DNA of 7,764 nt, taken from the NCBI GenBank assembly GCA_902491055.1, contig CABUGI010000087.1, forward strand, positions 1 through 7,764, written 5' to 3'. The notes beneath the pieces are model-generated. The model was not told the DNA's origin and ran no database searches. It saw only the letters and a list, made by a program, of their open reading frames with translations. Of this stretch, positions 5,543 to 7,764 are shown one piece after another (the stretch's first letter is position 1; each line of letters begins with the position of its first letter). Source of the stretch: an uncultured Collinsella sp. (lineage in GTDB: Bacteria > Actinomycetota > Coriobacteriia > Coriobacteriales > Coriobacteriaceae). The position numbers and the translations under genes were made by a program.

Positions 5543-6484
5543 AGCGAGGGCCGTGCGGATGAATGGGTCGCCGAGGGCCTCGCGGAGCCAGGGGGCCAGC
5601 TGCTCGGGGTGACCCTGCAGGTAGCCTTTGAGCTCGGACGGAGCCACGCGACGCACTTCCGAGATCTCCTCTTGGTTGATATGCAGCTCGCCCGGCTCAA
5701 CATGGGCAAGGTAGACCTCGCACCATTCGCACTCGCAGCGACCGTCGCCGTGGTCCTCGCGGTACACCACGTGTCCGAGGTGCTTGAGCTGATCGGGCTC
5801 GCGCGTAATGCCGAGCTCTTCGTTGATGCGGCGCGCCGTGGCGGCCGCGACGTCTTCCCCGGGGAGCGGATGGCCGGCGCAGCTATCGGCCAGCACCCCG
5901 CCCCACAGGCGCTTGAGCGGACTGCGGCGACAGAGCAGCAGGCGCGCGTCTTCGCCCCGGCCCTCGACCAAAAGCGTCAGAAATGCCTGATGTAGGATGC
6001 CCTCACCAGCATGGGCCTCGATGCGGTCGACGGGGCCAAGCGCCTCGCCGGTCGCAGCATCGACCGCCACGACCTCGGCGCCCGCACCGCCCTCATCCCA
6101 GCCGGCGCGCAGAATGCGGGCTGCGGCTTCCTCGAGCGCGGCGATGAGCTCCTTGGTGGTGTCGAGCACGCGCTGCAGGTCGTCACCGCTCGCTTGTTCA
6201 ACATGAAAACCCGTGCTTGCAACTACCGGCACGCCAAAGCGCGTGGCCAGCGCCGCCGCGATATCGTGCGCCGGGATCTCGTCTCGATGGCACGGAACGG
6301 CCAGGATGCTCACCGTTGCCGTACGGCCGGGCTCGGGGCGCGGAATGGCCTGCGCCGTGGCGCCCAGGTGCGCAAACTCCGGCGAGCAGGCGTACACCGC
6401 CATGCCTCGCGGCGTCACCGTCAGCTGGGCCTCGAGCGCAAACTTGCCCTCGCCCACTGCAACCTTTGTCGTGTGCATACCCAT
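5537..6484 (-). CDS. Fusion of LpdD-like prFMN-accessory domain and type I IDI-like Nudix domain
   Basis: A 315-residue two-domain protein. Residues about 5-120 resemble LpdD, a small protein encoded with gallate decarboxylases and described as a prenylated-flavin chaperone-like family: HLGATAQAIPRP (39-50), CHRDE (65-69) and STGFHVEQAS (90-99). Residues about 135-305 match type I isopentenyl-diphosphate isomerase. Equivalents of E. coli Idi residues are His158 (H25), His165 (H32), His205 (H69), Tyr241 (Y104), Glu251 (E114), Glu253 (E116) and Trp299 (W161), and the Nudix-like helix ends RRINEELGI. The catalytic C67 position is Ala203, with a Cys one residue earlier (SCAGHP). ATG 6482-6484 has AGGAG 5 nt upstream; earlier in-frame ATGs would translate through the promoter and repeat. 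It starts the minus-strand gene cluster ahead of permease, ubiD and ubiX. Known IDI makes DMAPP from IPP. Here it may instead supply, hydrolyse or deliver the prenyl donor for UbiX. Domain calls are from memory: IDI very sure, LpdD fairly sure. Confidence 0.85.
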   Translation of the reverse strand: MGMHTTKVAVGEGKFALEAQLTVTPRGMAVYACSPEFAHLGATAQAIPRPEPGRTATVSILAVPCHRDEIPAHDIAAALATRFGVPVVASTGFHVEQASGDDLQRVLDTTKELIAALEEAAARILRAGWDEGGAGAEVVAVDAATGEALGPVDRIEAHAGEGILHQAFLTLLVEGRGEDARLLLCRRSPLKRLWGGVLADSCAGHPLPGEDVAAATARRINEELGITREPDQLKHLGHVVYREDHGDGRCECEWCEVYLAHVEPGELHINQEEISEVRRVAPSELKGYLQGHPEQLAPWLREALGDPFIRTALAM

Positions 6485-6526
6485 GGGATCTCCTGCCGCC
6501 CGCGATGTACCTGAGACCATCTTCGC

Positions 6527-6545
6527 CTGTATTGCGACTATACAG
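6527..6545. promoter_or_regulatory. 19-bp operator-like dyad over the -10 box of the fused gene (operator 1)
   Basis: The plus strand reads CTGTATTGCGACTATACAG: half-sites CTGTATTG and CTATACAG around 3 nt. The symmetry extends outward by two more pairs (GC...GC, 6525-6547). It overlaps the predicted -10 (6537-6542) and the likely start point, a position suited to a repressor. The 16/19 match to the dyad at 5388-5406 upstream of the permease suggests that one regulator controls both units. Confidence 0.7.
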
Positions 6546-6565
6546 GCAAGCCCTCCATGTGACAA
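6537..6565 (-). promoter_or_regulatory. Sigma70-type promoter for the LpdD-IDI gene
   Basis: On the minus strand TTGTCA (6560-6565) and TATAGT (6537-6542) are 17 bp apart, and each matches the consensus at 5 of 6 positions. Transcription would start near 6530, leaving a leader of about 45 nt with the AGGAG ribosome binding site at 6490-6494. The -35 box is part of the left arm of the hairpin repeat at 6557-6587. Confidence 0.65.
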
Positions 6566-6587
6566 AGGGACTGCCCCTTTGTCACAT
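6557..6587. repeat. Short hairpin repeat, copy 3 (perfect)
   Basis: The perfect 13-bp arms ATGTGACAAAGGG (6557-6569) and CCCTTTGTCACAT (6575-6587) enclose the loop ACTGC. It is the best-preserved of three family members and has the same orientation as the others. It lies between the divergently transcribed LpdD-IDI and MFS genes and carries an outward-facing TTGTCA on each arm. The one facing the LpdD-IDI gene has a good -10 at 17 bp; the one facing the MFS gene does not. Confidence 0.75.
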
Positions 6588-6602
6588 TCTGTTAGAGTTG
6601 CA

Positions 6603-6615
6603 GGGATTGAATCCC
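6603..6615. promoter_or_regulatory. 13-bp palindrome upstream of the MFS gene
   Basis: GGGATT-G-AATCCC is a perfect 6+1+6 dyad, 31 nt before the proposed MFS start codon. Its position suits an operator for the exporter gene, but it is short, a single copy and no promoter is evident nearby. I regard it as a weak candidate. Confidence 0.3.
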
Positions 6616-6645
6616 GCTTATTCATGAGACATTGGAGTGACAACC

Positions 6646-7764
6646 TTGACCGCCGCAACCACGCCTAAAAGTAAGCCAACCGCCGCCGCGCTCTCCCCCG
6701 CGCGCACCAAGCTCTGCCTGGCGCTGCTCGTGCTGTTGGGATTCTCGCTCGGCTGCTCCGAGTTCGTGGTCATCGGCATCGAAAGCGACTTGGCAACGGA
6801 ACTCGGCATATCACTTGCCACTGCGGGCCAGCTCATCAGCGTGTTTGCGCTCGTCTACGCTATCGCTACGCCGGTGCTTGCGCTCAGCACGGGGCGTTTT
6901 CGCCGCTACCAGCTGCTCGTGTGCTATAGCGTCGTCTTTGTGCTCGGCAACCTGGTCATGGCGTTGGCTCCCAACTTCCAGGTGCTGTTTATCTCACGCA
7001 TTGTCCTGGGCTCTGTCTCGGGTGCGCTGCTCGCCGTGGGCGTGACGTACATCCCTGAGCTGCTATCCCCGCAGCAAACCTCACTTGCCATCTCGGTCGT
7101 GTACGGCGCGTTTTCCGTGGCGATGGTCTTTGTGACCTCGATTGGCAAGTTTGTGGCCGACACACTCGATTGGCACGTGGCCATGTACGGCACGCTGACC
7201 TTTGCCGTTTTGATCTGTAGCGCGCTCGTGGCGTTTATGCCTCGCGCCGGGCAGACCGATGAGCCCGCCACCTTCCGCGAGCAGGCGGGGCTACTACGCG
7301 AGCCGAGTATCATCACCGGCATGCTCATCTTCTTGTTTGGCGTGGGCTCGGTCTACGTATTCTACGGCTACGTGACGCCTTATCTGGAGCAGATGCTGGG
7401 CATGGATACCGTTCAGGCGAGCACCACACTTATGGCCTATGGCGTGTTCTGCCTGATCTCGAACATCCTGGGCGGATGGATCGATGCGCGTTTTGGCATG
7501 AAGGCGCTGCTGGTTACGTTTGTGCTGCAGGCGGCGGCACTGCTCGGGCTGTTTGCCGTGGGCGCCGCCATGCCGCTCGCGCTGGTCTTTGTCTTTAGCC
7601 TGGCGATGCTCATGTACCTGTTCTCGGTGTCGTGCATCACGCACTTTATGGACGTGGCACGCAGCCGCCATCCCAAGTCGATGGTACTCGCAAGTTCGGT
7701 TGAGCCCATGGCGTTTAACGTCGGCATCTCGTTTGGCACCGCAGTGGGCGGCGCCGTGGTAAGC
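6646..7764 (+). CDS. MFS transporter, DHA1/AraJ-like drug or metabolite efflux, 3' end cut
   Basis: An open frame of 373 codons runs off the right edge; family members are usually about 390-400 residues, so only the last helix or its tail should be missing. After a short polar N-terminus, hydrophobic segments follow through the frame, fitting the 12-helix major facilitator layout. Motif-A-like loops occur as LSTGRFRRYQLL in the N-terminal half and GGWIDARFGMKALL in the C-terminal half. SEFVVIGIESDLATELGIS near the start is typical of the DHA1 (AraJ/PbuE-like) proton-coupled exporters. I chose TTG 6646-6648, preceded by GGAG (6634-6637) at 8 nt; GTG 6637 is in frame but has a poorer site. It is divergent from the LpdD-IDI gene with 161 nt between, so it could belong to the same system (for example exporting a phenolic product), but the sequence does not show this. 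The substrate is unknown. Confidence 0.9.
   Translation, partial: MTAATTPKSKPTAAALSPARTKLCLALLVLLGFSLGCSEFVVIGIESDLATELGISLATAGQLISVFALVYAIATPVLALSTGRFRRYQLLVCYSVVFVLGNLVMALAPNFQVLFISRIVLGSVSGALLAVGVTYIPELLSPQQTSLAISVVYGAFSVAMVFVTSIGKFVADTLDWHVAMYGTLTFAVLICSALVAFMPRAGQTDEPATFREQAGLLREPSIITGMLIFLFGVGSVYVFYGYVTPYLEQMLGMDTVQASTTLMAYGVFCLISNILGGWIDARFGMKALLVTFVLQAAALLGLFAVGAAMPLALVFVFSLAMLMYLFSVSCITHFMDVARSRHPKSMVLASSVEPMAFNVGISFGTAVGGAVVS

Noticed and set aside
538..6587. CRISPR-like array from the repeated AAAGGGACTG hairpins
   Set aside because: There are only three copies, they are far apart with genes between them, and there are no regular spacers or cas genes.
6485..6658. N-terminal extension of the LpdD-IDI gene to an in-frame ATG at 6658
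   Set aside because: It would be translated through the hairpin repeat, the predicted promoter and the dyad. The ATG at 6482-6484 has a good ribosome binding site and matches the start of the LpdD-like domain.

Overview
The window looks like a chromosomal segment of a GC-rich Coriobacteriia gut bacterium, probably Collinsella or a close relative. This rests on GC-rich third codon positions, Actinobacteria-like protein sequences and the gene content; it is inference, since no RNA gene or taxonomic marker is present.

Layout from left to right. (1) 1-461, minus strand: the N-terminal part of an unrecognised acidic protein with one membrane segment, cut by the window edge. (2) 462-637: a short spacer holding two adjacent palindromes. 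(3) 638-1504, minus: a MerR-family regulator with a GyrI-like effector domain. (4) 1536-1563: a strong minus-strand terminator. (5) 1596-6484, all minus, in transcription order: an LpdD-like domain fused to a type I isopentenyl-diphosphate isomerase (IDI)-like Nudix domain, a DASS-family anion permease, a gallate-decarboxylase-type UbiD (LpdC-like) and the flavin prenyltransferase UbiX (LpdB-like). (6) 6646-7764, plus: a divergent MFS drug/metabolite exporter running off the right edge.

The four genes in (5) read as one hydroxyarenoate (gallate or protocatechuate) uptake and decarboxylation system. The permease would import the acid. UbiX makes prenylated FMN (prFMN). The LpdC-like UbiD uses prFMN to remove CO2. 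The fused first gene is the most interesting element. It joins a domain thought to help handle prFMN to an enzyme fold that acts on the C5 prenyl diphosphates from which UbiX's prenyl donor is made. The IDI-like part keeps all five expected metal ligands but has Ala where the catalytic Cys should be. It may therefore not be an isomerase; it might instead be a DMAPP phosphohydrolase or a prenyl-donor delivery module.

Two near-identical 19-bp dyads of the form CTGTATTG-N3-CAATACAG lie before the fused gene (over its predicted -10 box) and before the permease gene. They tie both transcription units to one unidentified regulator. A family of small hairpin repeats with the core AAAGGGACTG occurs three times. 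One copy supplies the -35 box of the fused gene's promoter and another supplies its stop codon.
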